Assembly (NCBI RefSeq): GCF_003336705.1
Contig: NZ_QMDL01000004.1
Span: forward strand, 157,285-221,284
Length of the DNA: 64,000 bases
DNA from: Marinobacter litoralis
Lineage (GTDB): Bacteria; Pseudomonadota; Gammaproteobacteria; Pseudomonadales; Oleiphilaceae
Reading direction: 5' to 3'
Part shown: positions 28,936 to 37,168 of the stretch, in pieces
Position numbering within the stretch: position 1 is the stretch's first letter
How the letters are laid out: each line of letters starts with the position of its first letter
Translations under genes and position numbers: made by a program
Notes under the pieces: model-generated
Seen by the model: only the letters and a program-made list of their open reading frames with translations
Told to the model about the DNA's origin: nothing
Databases searched by the model: none

Positions 28936-30873
28936 TTACGGCGTGTTGCTCAGGGCCCCCTCCAGTAGTGGCAACTGCACCGTACCCGACACGTTTACAA
29001 AGGGTACCAACGCATCCCGTGACCAGCTCGCCGGGTACTGCAGATGATATCCGTATACCAGCAACGCCAGCTCATCGCCGGGCGCCAAAGATTCCGCAAC
29101 ACCCACCATCTGAATGACCGCCTCATTTTTCAAGCCACGCACCGGCATTACCTGATCATCTATCAAATCCCAACGGCTTTCGCCTTCCGCCCGCTTGCCC
29201 AAGCCAACAAACACAATCGGGTCACAGCCCGGAGCAAATGGGTCCAGCGTGTTATCACACACCGAATTTCCCGACAGATCCGCCACCGTCAGCTTCATGG
29301 TTGGAATGCCTCCCAGAACGGCACCCTCTTCACCAACTTTACCCAGCATTATGGCAAGCGGAGGCTGAGTTACAGTAGCAACAGCCTCGTATCCAGATGC
29401 CACCGGCTGATCCGACACAAACGCCCGCTCAACTGCATAGCGGCCGGTAAGCACTTCGCTCTCGCTCGCAGGCGCAGGGAACTCATCCATGGGCACCATC
29501 ACCGATTGATCGTCGGCCAGCGACAAGCACACATTGGATTCAGTACCCTCGAAGTAGCTCGGCAGCGGTTTGCCGAGAAGATGATGCTCCAACCAGCTCA
29601 GCGTGGCATCTGCAATTGAAATGCTACCGCAATGAAACTTGCCAGCCGCGCCCTGAAAACCCGGAATTTCCAGCAAGCCCGCCGCCGGGTCAATGTGAGT
29701 GCCCGGCTGCGCATCGTCCGGTGCTTTTGCTGGCAACACATGGCCGGTTTGGTGAGTCAGCAGCCGCACATCGCCGTCCGTTTGCGCCGACAAACATGAG
29801 AAGTTGCGCCACGCTTCGTTTAAGTTAAACAGCGTGTCTTTCATGCCCTGCGTCAGCAGCACATCGACGTTGTTAAACGGTGTCGGAGGCACATCGTAGG
29901 CTGGAGGGTTCGTCTGGTAGGAAACCAGGTCTGCATCCTCTGACACAGAGAGCGATGTACCCGCGCAGCGATAGGCCGGACTGTGGTAATAAATGAAATC
30001 CAGACCCGCCTCGGGGAACCGGTTCAAGGAGGCTCCCTGCGCAAGACTTTCCCTTAGGATCGGATCCAAGCCGCCATTACCCTTGCCCGTCGAACCACTT
30101 TCGCCGAAGCCAACCAGTAGCAGATCCCAGCCGGTTTTAATCACATTCCCCGGGTTCAGACTGTAACGCAGGTCGTTCCACGTCATATCCGGCACCAAGG
30201 CATCTAAACGTTGTTTCGGATCCAGGCCATGAAGAAGAAATTGGTAACCGCCCCCATAACTGCCCCCGATGGCACCGGCCACCAGGTTCGGGTTCAACGC
30301 CTCGGGAAGATCTGCCTCATCGCGAAACTGCAGGTAGTCCAGGTTGGCCTCTGCCCAATCAAGAATCTGAACCAGATCTTGGCCCTCGAATTCCGGATCC
30401 ATCACCCGCACAGTACCTGTGCTTTGGCCAAAGCCGCGCTGGTCAATGGATATCACCGCAAAACCAGCGTCGCGATAGTTTTCGAAACCGTCGGTGCTGC
30501 GTGATCCACCGAAGCCATGACCTTGCAGAACAAGCGGGTGCCCCGCATCACAATCGATACCGCCCGTAGGTTCAAGCACCTGGAAAGTAATGGTCTCACC
30601 ACTGGCGGAGTTAAGAGAAACGGCATAGCTTCGCCCGCCTTCACGGGGCGTGCCGTCAGCACAAGAAACCAGAACGGGGTCAGGCAATTCGCATTGTGGA
30701 GCCTGGCTGTTGCCGGGATTGTCGCAGGCCTGATCCGGCGAGTTTCGGCGTTCGGCCGCTCGATCAGACCGGTCGTTATCGGAACTTGAATCTATACACC
30801 CTGTAACAGAGAGCGCTAAGACGATGGGCGCCAGAGCAAAGCGAGCAGGAAAAAATGTGAGACGGAAGGGCAT
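28936..30873 (-). CDS. S15/CocE-like alpha/beta hydrolase lipoprotein
   Basis: A 645-residue lipoprotein with lipobox 'LSVTGC' (C26). An alpha/beta hydrolase domain follows: oxyanion region 'VLQGHGFGGSRS', nucleophile elbow 'GGSYGGGYQ', candidate Asp in 'LTQGMKDTLFN', candidate His in 'LTHQTGHVLPA'. The last ~200 residues resemble the beta-rich C-terminal domain of X-Pro dipeptidyl-peptidase/CocE enzymes. Substrate is unknown (peptide or ester). AGGAGA lies ~8 nt before the ATG. Cysteine content is high for a cytosolic protein and fits disulfides outside the cytoplasm. Confidence 0.85.
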   Translation of the reverse strand: MPFRLTFFPARFALAPIVLALSVTGCIDSSSDNDRSDRAAERRNSPDQACDNPGNSQAPQCELPDPVLVSCADGTPREGGRSYAVSLNSASGETITFQVLEPTGGIDCDAGHPLVLQGHGFGGSRSTDGFENYRDAGFAVISIDQRGFGQSTGTVRVMDPEFEGQDLVQILDWAEANLDYLQFRDEADLPEALNPNLVAGAIGGSYGGGYQFLLHGLDPKQRLDALVPDMTWNDLRYSLNPGNVIKTGWDLLLVGFGESGSTGKGNGGLDPILRESLAQGASLNRFPEAGLDFIYYHSPAYRCAGTSLSVSEDADLVSYQTNPPAYDVPPTPFNNVDVLLTQGMKDTLFNLNEAWRNFSCLSAQTDGDVRLLTHQTGHVLPAKAPDDAQPGTHIDPAAGLLEIPGFQGAAGKFHCGSISIADATLSWLEHHLLGKPLPSYFEGTESNVCLSLADDQSVMVPMDEFPAPASESEVLTGRYAVERAFVSDQPVASGYEAVATVTQPPLAIMLGKVGEEGAVLGGIPTMKLTVADLSGNSVCDNTLDPFAPGCDPIVFVGLGKRAEGESRWDLIDDQVMPVRGLKNEAVIQMVGVAESLAPGDELALLVYGYHLQYPASWSRDALVPFVNVSGTVQLPLLEGALSNTP

Positions 30874-30980
30874 CGTTTGTTCTCCTTATTGTGTTTTGAA
30901 AACCCAATAGAGAGAACGTGCTACTCAAGAATACGTTCCGATGCCAAGCTGCAAAGGCCCAACATGACATCATGAACGCA

Positions 30981-31322
30981 TTAAACAATAAACGCCTCGT
31001 CAGTCTTGGCCGCCATAATGAAATCGTTCCGATGCAGACCGCCGATAGCGTGGGTCCACCAGCTAACAGTCACCTTGCCGTATTCCAAAAGAACCGCGGG
31101 ATGATGGTTTTCTGCCTCGGCCAGATCACCGACCCGGTTCGTGAAAGCCTGAGCGTGGGCAAAATTCTTAAACTTGAATACCTTCTGCAATTTTTCTTCG
31201 CCATCCGTATCCACCATTTTCCAGTCAGGAAGTTGCTCGAGCAGGAGCCTTCTCTCGTCACCGGTCACCCTGGGCGCGCCTTTGCGGCACGCCTCGCAGT
31301 GTTGCTTCGCCAATACTCCCAT
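30981..31322 (-). CDS. phhB: Pterin-4a-carbinolamine dehydratase
   Basis: It recycles the 4a-hydroxypterin made by phenylalanine hydroxylase. The 113-residue product carries the signature '[20 protein letters not shown]' followed by '[15 protein letters not shown]'. The N-terminus has a Cys pair, '[10 protein letters not shown]', common in the bacterial branch. I use the ATG at 31320-31322 (GAGAGG 6 nt upstream); GTG at 31328 is possible. No phhA lies in the window. It is followed upstream by an M14 peptidase gene 27 bases away on the same strand. Confidence 0.95.
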   Translation of the reverse strand: MGVLAKQHCEACRKGAPRVTGDERRLLLEQLPDWKMVDTDGEEKLQKVFKFKNFAHAQAFTNRVGDLAEAENHHPAVLLEYGKVTVSWWTHAIGGLHRNDFIMAAKTDEAFIV

Positions 31323-31348
31323 ATCCACCCTCTCCGAATGTCGGTCTC

Positions 31349-32272
31349 TTACTGGTTCGCGAGCGCGTAATTAATTCCCGCACACACAGCGGCAACCTGC
31401 GCGGCATTACATTGCTCGGGTGTCGCACGCGGGCTGTCAGGATAAACCTCGGTTGTGGTTCTGTAGGGTGCGTTAGTGACGCTGGCGCACAGACCCAGCT
31501 GCTTGAGCGGATACTGAATAACACCACGGGAGGCCACGGGCGAGCCGAAGATCTCCCCTTTATCATCCGCTGGAGCAATATGAGTAACCTGCTCTACCGC
31601 ATCTATGATTGCCTGCTGGAATTCAGGTTGCGGATTCTCACTGTCATCGACCAAGTAAAAGCCGTCAGGAATATCACCCGGCTCGAACGGCTTACCGTCT
31701 CGGGCAGCCAACGCGGGGCGAAACTCCGATTCGTCGGTATCGGTGGTCTCGTGCAGGTCCATATGCAGCAGAACATCATCGCGGACCGGATTCACCAGTT
31801 GCATAAGTGCCGCCGATTCCCCTGCGGGACTGTTTTCATGGAACGAGCGGTTCGGATCGATCGCATTCGCATTCCAGCGATGGATACGCTCGTATGCCCA
31901 CGGGCTGACACAAGGTGCGACCAGCAGGTTGATGCGGCCCGCGTAATCCGCCGCATGCTGCTCAACAAATTGCAGAGCGCCGTGCACACCGCTGGTTTCA
32001 TAGCCATGTACCCCGCCCGTGATCAGCACAACCGGCAAGTCGTCACGCCAGTCGCGACTGCGGATCGCCATCAGCGGATAACGCTCAGAGCCATAGTCCA
32101 ACGCCCCATATTCTTCTACATCAAAATCCGGGCTCAAGCGCTTGATGACACTCAACACTTCGGATTCGTAGCTGCGCTGTCTGGACTGCTGTGACAACCA
32201 ATCAGCACGTTCTGCCTCGCCCCAAGGCGTGCCGGGTGTACCGATAGGGTAAGGGTCAGGGGCTGTATTCAT
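31349..32272 (-). CDS. M14-family zinc carboxypeptidase
   Basis: A 307-residue metallopeptidase without a signal peptide. Zinc ligands are His and Glu in '[15 protein letters not shown]' and His in '[11 protein letters not shown]'; 'DPNRSFHEN' holds the conserved substrate-binding Arg. The likely catalytic Glu is in '[11 protein letters not shown]'. Substrate is unknown. AAAGGAG precedes the ATG by ~10 nt. It probably shares a transcript with phhB. Confidence 0.9.
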   Translation of the reverse strand: MNTAPDPYPIGTPGTPWGEAERADWLSQQSRQRSYESEVLSVIKRLSPDFDVEEYGALDYGSERYPLMAIRSRDWRDDLPVVLITGGVHGYETSGVHGALQFVEQHAADYAGRINLLVAPCVSPWAYERIHRWNANAIDPNRSFHENSPAGESAALMQLVNPVRDDVLLHMDLHETTDTDESEFRPALAARDGKPFEPGDIPDGFYLVDDSENPQPEFQQAIIDAVEQVTHIAPADDKGEIFGSPVASRGVIQYPLKQLGLCASVTNAPYRTTTEVYPDSPRATPEQCNAAQVAAVCAGINYALANQ

Positions 32273-32311
32273 AGTAAATTTCTCCTTTAATGACCGATGC
32301 TTGCGAGTATT

Positions 32312-33451
32312 CTAGCATTTGCAAACAAGACGCAGCAGGCGACCTCCCGCTCCATCTTCCAGAACCCACAGCGCACCTTCAGGGCCAACCTCAACCTCTC
32401 GGATTCGTTCACCCATGGCGAAACGCTCTGCCTCTGAGGCTTCCTGACCGTCAATTCTGATTCGTAACAGGGATTCTGACCGAAGGCCGCCGATAAACGC
32501 CTGGCCCTGCCAGTCGGGAAACATCGAACCGTAATAAAACGCCATCCCGGAGGGGGCTACCGTTGGCACCCAGTAAATCGCCGGTGCTTGGAATTCAGGG
32601 CGCGTGTCGTGATCGGGAATGGGAAAACCAGAGTAATGATCACCCCAGGAGACAAGCGGCCAACCATAATTCTCGCCGGCAAGGGTCAGGTTAAACTCGT
32701 CACCGTGTCTGGGGCCCATTTCATGAGTCCACAGCTGCCCCTCTTTGTCGAAAGCTATACCCAGCAAATTACGATGCCCGAGCGACCAGAAGGTTTGTGC
32801 GAGCTCTCCCTTATCCTGAAACGGGTTGTCCTCTGGAGTGGAGCCGTCCGGATTAATCCGGATCACCTTACCCAAATTCTGATCCCAATGCTGAGCCGGC
32901 TCGAGCTTTTGCCGGTCACCCGAGGTAATAAACAAATGCCCTTCAGGTCCAAATGCCAGCCTATGAGAGTAATGCCCTGCACCGGAAACCTTCGGAGTTT
33001 GCCGCCAGATAACTTCGAGGTTTTCAAGTTCTGGCTGTTCGGCCTGAGTGTTCAGACGGGCCCGGGCAACAACAGCCCCACTTTTCATCCAGGAACCCCG
33101 CTCCGCGTATGACAAGTAAATCCAGCGGTTGTCCTTAAAATTCGGATGAAGAATCACATCCCCTAAACCGCCCTGCCCGCCATATGCCACCTCGGGCACA
33201 CCTTGAACAGAAAGCTTGGTGCGGTCTTTCAGGCGAACCAAATACAAAGTACCTGACTTTTCAGTAACGAGGAGACGACCGTCCGGAAGAAAGGCCATGG
33301 CCCAAGGCTCATTGAACTCACCAAAGCTCTCGGCGAGGAGCCGGGAGCCGGCATTTCCGTTAATCACGTGATCAGCGGGCTCGCCGTAGGTGTTGGAGGA
33401 AACCAGAACCCAAACAAGAGATAGGTACGATATGAAACGTAATGGTTGCAT
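32312..33451 (-). CDS. PQQ-dependent aldose sugar dehydrogenase, exported
   Basis: A 379-residue periplasmic beta-propeller with a signal peptide ('[20 protein letters not shown]'). It matches the soluble glucose/sorbosone dehydrogenase (YliI/Asd) family: '[20 protein letters not shown]', '[20 protein letters not shown]', '[21 protein letters not shown]' with 'GPRHGDE', and '[18 protein letters not shown]'. These carry the PQQ and calcium ligands. The ATG at 33449-33451 has GAGGAG 4 nt upstream. No PQQ synthesis genes are in the window. Confidence 0.92.
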   Translation of the reverse strand: MQPLRFISYLSLVWVLVSSNTYGEPADHVINGNAGSRLLAESFGEFNEPWAMAFLPDGRLLVTEKSGTLYLVRLKDRTKLSVQGVPEVAYGGQGGLGDVILHPNFKDNRWIYLSYAERGSWMKSGAVVARARLNTQAEQPELENLEVIWRQTPKVSGAGHYSHRLAFGPEGHLFITSGDRQKLEPAQHWDQNLGKVIRINPDGSTPEDNPFQDKGELAQTFWSLGHRNLLGIAFDKEGQLWTHEMGPRHGDEFNLTLAGENYGWPLVSWGDHYSGFPIPDHDTRPEFQAPAIYWVPTVAPSGMAFYYGSMFPDWQGQAFIGGLRSESLLRIRIDGQEASEAERFAMGERIREVEVGPEGALWVLEDGAGGRLLRLVCKC

Positions 33452-33598
33452 CGTTCTCCTCACTTCAAAGCTGACTTTGAATCACGGAAAAACTGGCCAC
33501 CTGACTATATTGATTCATATGACCAACACGTGCGTTAAGATTATACTTCTGCTCGAAGCTAGACCCTGTCTACGTTTAAACTCCAAGCCCCGGGCCCA

Positions 33599-34534
33599 AT
33601 GACTGTGAGCACCCCTCGTCGAAGTAAAAACCACTCTAAGCCTGTCCGCAAGAACCTACACCCGCGGAATCTACACAACCAAGGCTACGACTTCCCCGCT
33701 CTGGTAAAAAGCCACCCGGCACTTGCGCGTTATGTAAAACCGAACGCTCACGGCAACCTGTCCATCGACTTCGCAGATCCGTTGGCCGTAAAAACTCTAA
33801 ACGCCGCGTTACTCAACCGATACTACAACGTTGTGAACTGGGATATTCCAGAAGGTGCGCTTTGCCCGCCAATCCCTGGCAGAGCCGACTATATCCATTA
33901 CGTTGCTGACTTGTTTGGACCCGAAAACCCCAAAATCAAGATGCTCGACATAGGAACGGGCGCGAATGGAATCTACCCGCTGCTGGCCTGCCAAATTTAC
34001 GGCTGGCAGTGTGTCGGCAGTGACATCAACACTCAGTCATTGGAGAACGTGGCAGACATCATCGCCAATAACCCCGCACTTAAAGGCCGAATTACGCTGC
34101 GCACACAACAAGATAAAAACCGCATTTTTGAAGGAATCATTCAGGCTGGGGAGTTCTTTGATGTCAGCGTATGCAACCCACCCTTTCATTCCTCGCTCGA
34201 CGAAGCCCTTAAAGGTAGCCAACTTAAGCTTAACAACCTTGCCCGTAGCCGCGGTGAACAAAAAACCAAAACCCAATCGCCCACTCTGAATTTTGGTGGC
34301 ATGGGTGCAGAGCTTTGGTGTAAAGGCGGCGAACAGCTGTTTCTTAAAAAGCTGATCAAAGAAAGCCAAGTGTATTCAACTCAATGCCGCTGGTTTACCA
34401 GTTTGGTTTCAAAAGCCGACAACGTTAAACCTGCAAAGAAATTGATTCATAAACTCGGGGCTGTGGATGTCCGGGAAATAGAAATGAGACAGGGGAACAA
34501 GGTGACGAGAGTGTTAGCGTGGACATTCATCTAA
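33599..34534 (+). CDS. rlmF: 23S rRNA (adenine-1618 N6)-methyltransferase
   Basis: A 311-residue SAM methyltransferase. The signatures are a Lys/Arg-rich start 'NLHPRNLHNQGYDF', SAM loop 'MLDIGTGANGIYPLL' and the catalytic 'VCNPPFHSS' motif for N6-adenine methylation. It modifies A1618 of 23S rRNA. I see no strong SD before the ATG at 33599. It is divergent from the sugar dehydrogenase gene. Confidence 0.95.
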   Translation: MTVSTPRRSKNHSKPVRKNLHPRNLHNQGYDFPALVKSHPALARYVKPNAHGNLSIDFADPLAVKTLNAALLNRYYNVVNWDIPEGALCPPIPGRADYIHYVADLFGPENPKIKMLDIGTGANGIYPLLACQIYGWQCVGSDINTQSLENVADIIANNPALKGRITLRTQQDKNRIFEGIIQAGEFFDVSVCNPPFHSSLDEALKGSQLKLNNLARSRGEQKTKTQSPTLNFGGMGAELWCKGGEQLFLKKLIKESQVYSTQCRWFTSLVSKADNVKPAKKLIHKLGAVDVREIEMRQGNKVTRVLAWTFI

Positions 34535-34547
34535 CGCCTTTTTTAAC

Positions 34548-34574
34548 GCGGTGAAGGAAAAACACCTTCACCGC
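34548..34574. terminator. Hairpin between rlmF and the LpxR-family gene
   Basis: GCGGTGAAGG / CCTTCACCGC with a 7-base A-rich loop. It lies between convergent stops and has no long T run after the stem. Confidence 0.5.
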
Positions 34575-34601
34575 AATCACTGACAGCTTTTATGGCAAGC
34601 A

Positions 34602-35627
34602 TTACAAACGCTTGCTGAACACCAAGCCGCCCCAGGCCAGAGTACGGTCGCCGGTACCGCGCTTGATTTCCGAGCTTTGCACTCGCAACACGTAGCTCAG
34701 TTCGGTGTCACCCAGAAAACTGTGGGTGTATCCCGCCCAGACTTCCGCCAGCAGCACATTGAGATCGCTGGCGCTCAGCTCATGTTCTGAGTCCCGAAAC
34801 TGCCCTTGCAAAAAGGCGTTATAGGCACGGGCTTTGACAGATAAGCCACCCCAGAAGTAATTTTCCCGCCCCCCGGGAGCGGCCACGCCGGGGGCTCGTT
34901 CGCCATAAGCCATCAACTCCGGGTTGAATCGATTATCCGGCGACGAGATCAGACCATTTCGGAACACCAACGCGGCACCAAACTCCGTCAAATAACCCAC
35001 TGAACCAAAATACGTCACCTTAAGCTGACTATCCGGCACGCTGGCATCCAGATACTGGTGGTAAGCCGCGGAATAGCGAAACGTGGGCTCACCGCCGTTT
35101 GAAATCTGATACCTCCAGCCGTTCGCCCGATCACTACCAATCGCTTTATGAATCGAATTCTGGGCAGACTTGAATACATCGAGTCCGAGCATTCCCACCG
35201 TGAGGGAGGTCGTCCAACCCGTGTTGCTGGCGGCTGCCTGATAGCTCTGGCTGGAAGACACATACACAAGGCTGCTGTACGGGCGATCATCCTCTTCAAC
35301 GGCTGACGCTTTGATTTCCTCCGGCGTAAAGCCATAAGCACCGAACTCCAGCGCCTGACTCGATGGCTTGCCAGCCAGTGCATCACTACGAGGAAGAACG
35401 AATTTATCCAGGCTCTGGCTCACCCGAGCTGCCGGGTTATCGAGAAAATCCCGGGAATTCGACGCGTAAGTAACCGCCAGCCCAGCGGTGTAGTCTCTGT
35501 CAGTTTGGGTGGGCGCAAAAAGATCGTTATCGGTAGACACCGCCAACACAGAGTCAGCAGATTGTGCAGAAGCTGAGAACAAAAAAGCGGCCGAAGCCAG
35601 GATAGATGTGATGTGTTGAAAGCGCAT
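34602..35627 (-). CDS. lpxR: LpxR-family lipid A 3'-O-deacylase, outer membrane
   Basis: A 341-residue outer-membrane beta-barrel protein (DUF2219/LpxR). After a signal peptide (cleavage near A24), N34-D35 fall at mature positions 10-11 in 'STDNDLFAPTQTDRDYTAG', closely matching the catalytic N9-D10 of Salmonella LpxR. 'QNSIHKAIGS' supplies the likely catalytic His, and 'GWRYQISNGGEPT' matches the family. LpxR removes the 3'-acyloxyacyl group of lipid A, using calcium. The ATG at 35625-35627 has GGAG upstream; the frame extends to 35660. Terminal residue is Leu after an aromatic strand, 'GLVFSKRL'. Confidence 0.87.
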   Translation of the reverse strand: MRFQHITSILASAAFLFSASAQSADSVLAVSTDNDLFAPTQTDRDYTAGLAVTYASNSRDFLDNPAARVSQSLDKFVLPRSDALAGKPSSQALEFGAYGFTPEEIKASAVEEDDRPYSSLVYVSSSQSYQAAASNTGWTTSLTVGMLGLDVFKSAQNSIHKAIGSDRANGWRYQISNGGEPTFRYSAAYHQYLDASVPDSQLKVTYFGSVGYLTEFGAALVFRNGLISSPDNRFNPELMAYGERAPGVAAPGGRENYFWGGLSVKARAYNAFLQGQFRDSEHELSASDLNVLLAEVWAGYTHSFLGDTELSYVLRVQSSEIKRGTGDRTLAWGGLVFSKRL

Positions 35628-35943
35628 AGCCAACTCCGAGAAGTAATGAACCCGAACCAAGTTGGCGTGTATTTTTATAGAGGTTTCCGCACACGACTAA
35701 TCAAAGAGACGTATTGAAAACATCATCAAGAATTATAGGTAAGCATGTTTACGGACAGAAAAACCCATTCCTATAAACACAACCTCAAACAATCACCAAA
35801 AAACATCACTGTGAGTGATATAACCCATGCCGACTGACAATTATTCAGGCGTACTCCAGAGGCGCATACTTCCCTGCATCTGATCCGGATTCACCGGACG
35901 ATTCAGAGAAAGATTCAAACCAACTTATTCTGGAGATACAAAC
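35628..35943. promoter_or_regulatory. 316-base divergent region between lpxR and a small exported-protein gene
   Basis: AT-rich, no ORF. It holds two small dyads: ATCACT-GTG-AGTGAT at 35805-35819 and TCCGG-ATTCA-CCGGA at 35884-35898, the latter in the probable leader of the small gene. No convincing -35/-10 pair was found. Confidence 0.4.
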
Positions 35944-36195
35944 ATGCGTAAATTTGCTCTCGTTGCTTTCGCGTCCCTCTTTGCTATTGCCGCTCTGCCT
36001 GCAAATGCCAGCCTGGCGGATCGAAAATCAGATCAGACCAACCTTGAGCAGTCCCAGCCATCACCCTACAGCGGGCAAACGGTCATTCGGGGAGAGATCA
36101 GAGAGGGTTTTGCTGAACACAAAAACGCGGAACCGGCGCCTTACAGTGGCCAGATGGTCATTCGCGGTGAAGTACAAACCGAAGGGCATTGTTAA
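35944..36195 (+). CDS. Small exported protein with two PYSGQ-VIRGE repeats
   Basis: An 83-residue precursor. Residues 1-22 are a clear Sec signal peptide ending 'LPANA'. The ~61-residue mature part contains two copies of P-[SA]-PYSGQ-[TM]-VIRGE-[IV] (residues 39-52 and 64-77; 11 of 14 identical) with a 25-residue period. GGAGA precedes the ATG by 8 nt. I do not recognise the family; it may be periplasmic or secreted. The only Cys is the last residue. It is divergent from lpxR and upstream of the SOS cassette, without an obvious functional link to either. Confidence 0.7.
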   Translation: MRKFALVAFASLFAIAALPANASLADRKSDQTNLEQSQPSPYSGQTVIRGEIREGFAEHKNAEPAPYSGQMVIRGEVQTEGHC

Positions 36196-36439
36196 TTGCT
36201 TTGAAGGGTATGAACGTAGCCTTTACTGAGAACACGGCTCTTGGGGTAGTTCATTACTCATGCAAATGAGTGAAGCCTCTACTGCCCCACGAGCCGGCCA
36301 CAGAGCTTAAATAATCCGGCCCCCTTCCCCCCGCCCGCGGCAGCCCACGTCTTCATAAGCGCCCCCAACCGCCTTGAACCTGAAACGTTTTAGAACAAAA
36401 CATTCTCTGTGCTCTGTTGAAATCCGCACCTCTTAAGAA
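36196..36439. other. Structured intergenic region, imperfect hairpin at 36235-36296
   Basis: CGGCTC (36235-36240) pairs with GAGCCG (36291-36296); inside it TGGGG pairs with CCCCA and ACTCAT-GCAA-ATGAGT forms an apical stem-loop. It may be the 3' end of the small-protein mRNA or a small RNA. The rest is C-rich and without an ORF I can support. Confidence 0.45.
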
Positions 36440-36459
36440 TACTGTATATATAAACAGTA
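36440..36459 (+). promoter_or_regulatory. LexA box upstream of imuA
   Basis: TACTGTATATATAAACAGTA: the CTGT-N8-ACAG core and its flanks differ from the E. coli consensus at only one position. It ends 15 bases before the imuA ATG, so LexA binding would block the promoter. It makes imuA-imuB-dnaE2 an SOS operon. Confidence 0.92.
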
Positions 36460-36474
36460 TTCAGAGAATTCCCT

Positions 36475-37164
36475 ATGAGCGAACTACTGAGCAACCTGCT
36501 TCAGGATGCCCGGGTGTGGCAGGGCCACCAACACAAAAAGACAACCCAGCCCGCAGAACCCACCGGGTATCAGTCGCTGGACAACCAGCTGGGCGGACTG
36601 GGCTGGCCAAAGGGTGCCTTGAGCGAATGCCTGCTGGATACCGTCGGCATTGGTGAGCTACACCTTGTGCTGCCGCTCATGCAGCGGGTATCCAACGAAG
36701 GTAAAACCATCTTCTGGCTAAACCCGCCCCATACACCCTACGCGCCGGCTTTGGCCCGAGAGGACGTAAATCTCGATCATGTGGTCATGGTGACCACGAA
36801 AGATCAAAACGACTTTTTGTGGACTCTCGAAAACTGCCTGCGCTCACCGGTTACCGGACTGGTGCTTGCATGGCCCGGCACGCTGGCCAGACGAGATGTT
36901 CGCCGCTTGCAGTTGGCCTCGGAGGCCGGCGGCAATGTGTGTGTGCTTTTCCGCAGCCGCCGCCATGTCGAGCAAAACTCGCCGGCCGCTTTACGGCTGG
37001 AACTCGTTCCGGGTGAACACCAAGAGCTAAAGATCAATATCATTAAGCGCCGGGGCAGCTGGCCGGGGCAGCGCTGTTCGCTGGCAATGAGCCACCGTGT
37101 AAACCTTGCCAGCGAGGAGGCCACCCGTGTGATTCAGGGTCCGTGGACCGGGGCTGCGCGGTAA
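36475..37164 (+). CDS. imuA: ImuA, translesion-synthesis accessory protein
   Basis: A 229-residue RecA/SulA-like protein. The N-terminal 'TGYQSLDNQLGGLGWPKGAL' resembles the RecA-fold start, but the P-loop site reads 'DTVGIGELHL' without GKT, so ATP binding is doubtful. ImuA acts with ImuB and DnaE2 in SOS mutagenesis. The LexA box lies just upstream. The ribosome site is weak (GAGA). The stop is 4 bases before imuB. Confidence 0.92.
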   Translation: MSELLSNLLQDARVWQGHQHKKTTQPAEPTGYQSLDNQLGGLGWPKGALSECLLDTVGIGELHLVLPLMQRVSNEGKTIFWLNPPHTPYAPALAREDVNLDHVVMVTTKDQNDFLWTLENCLRSPVTGLVLAWPGTLARRDVRRLQLASEAGGNVCVLFRSRRHVEQNSPAALRLELVPGEHQELKINIIKRRGSWPGQRCSLAMSHRVNLASEEATRVIQGPWTGAAR

Positions 37165-37168
37165 TCTT

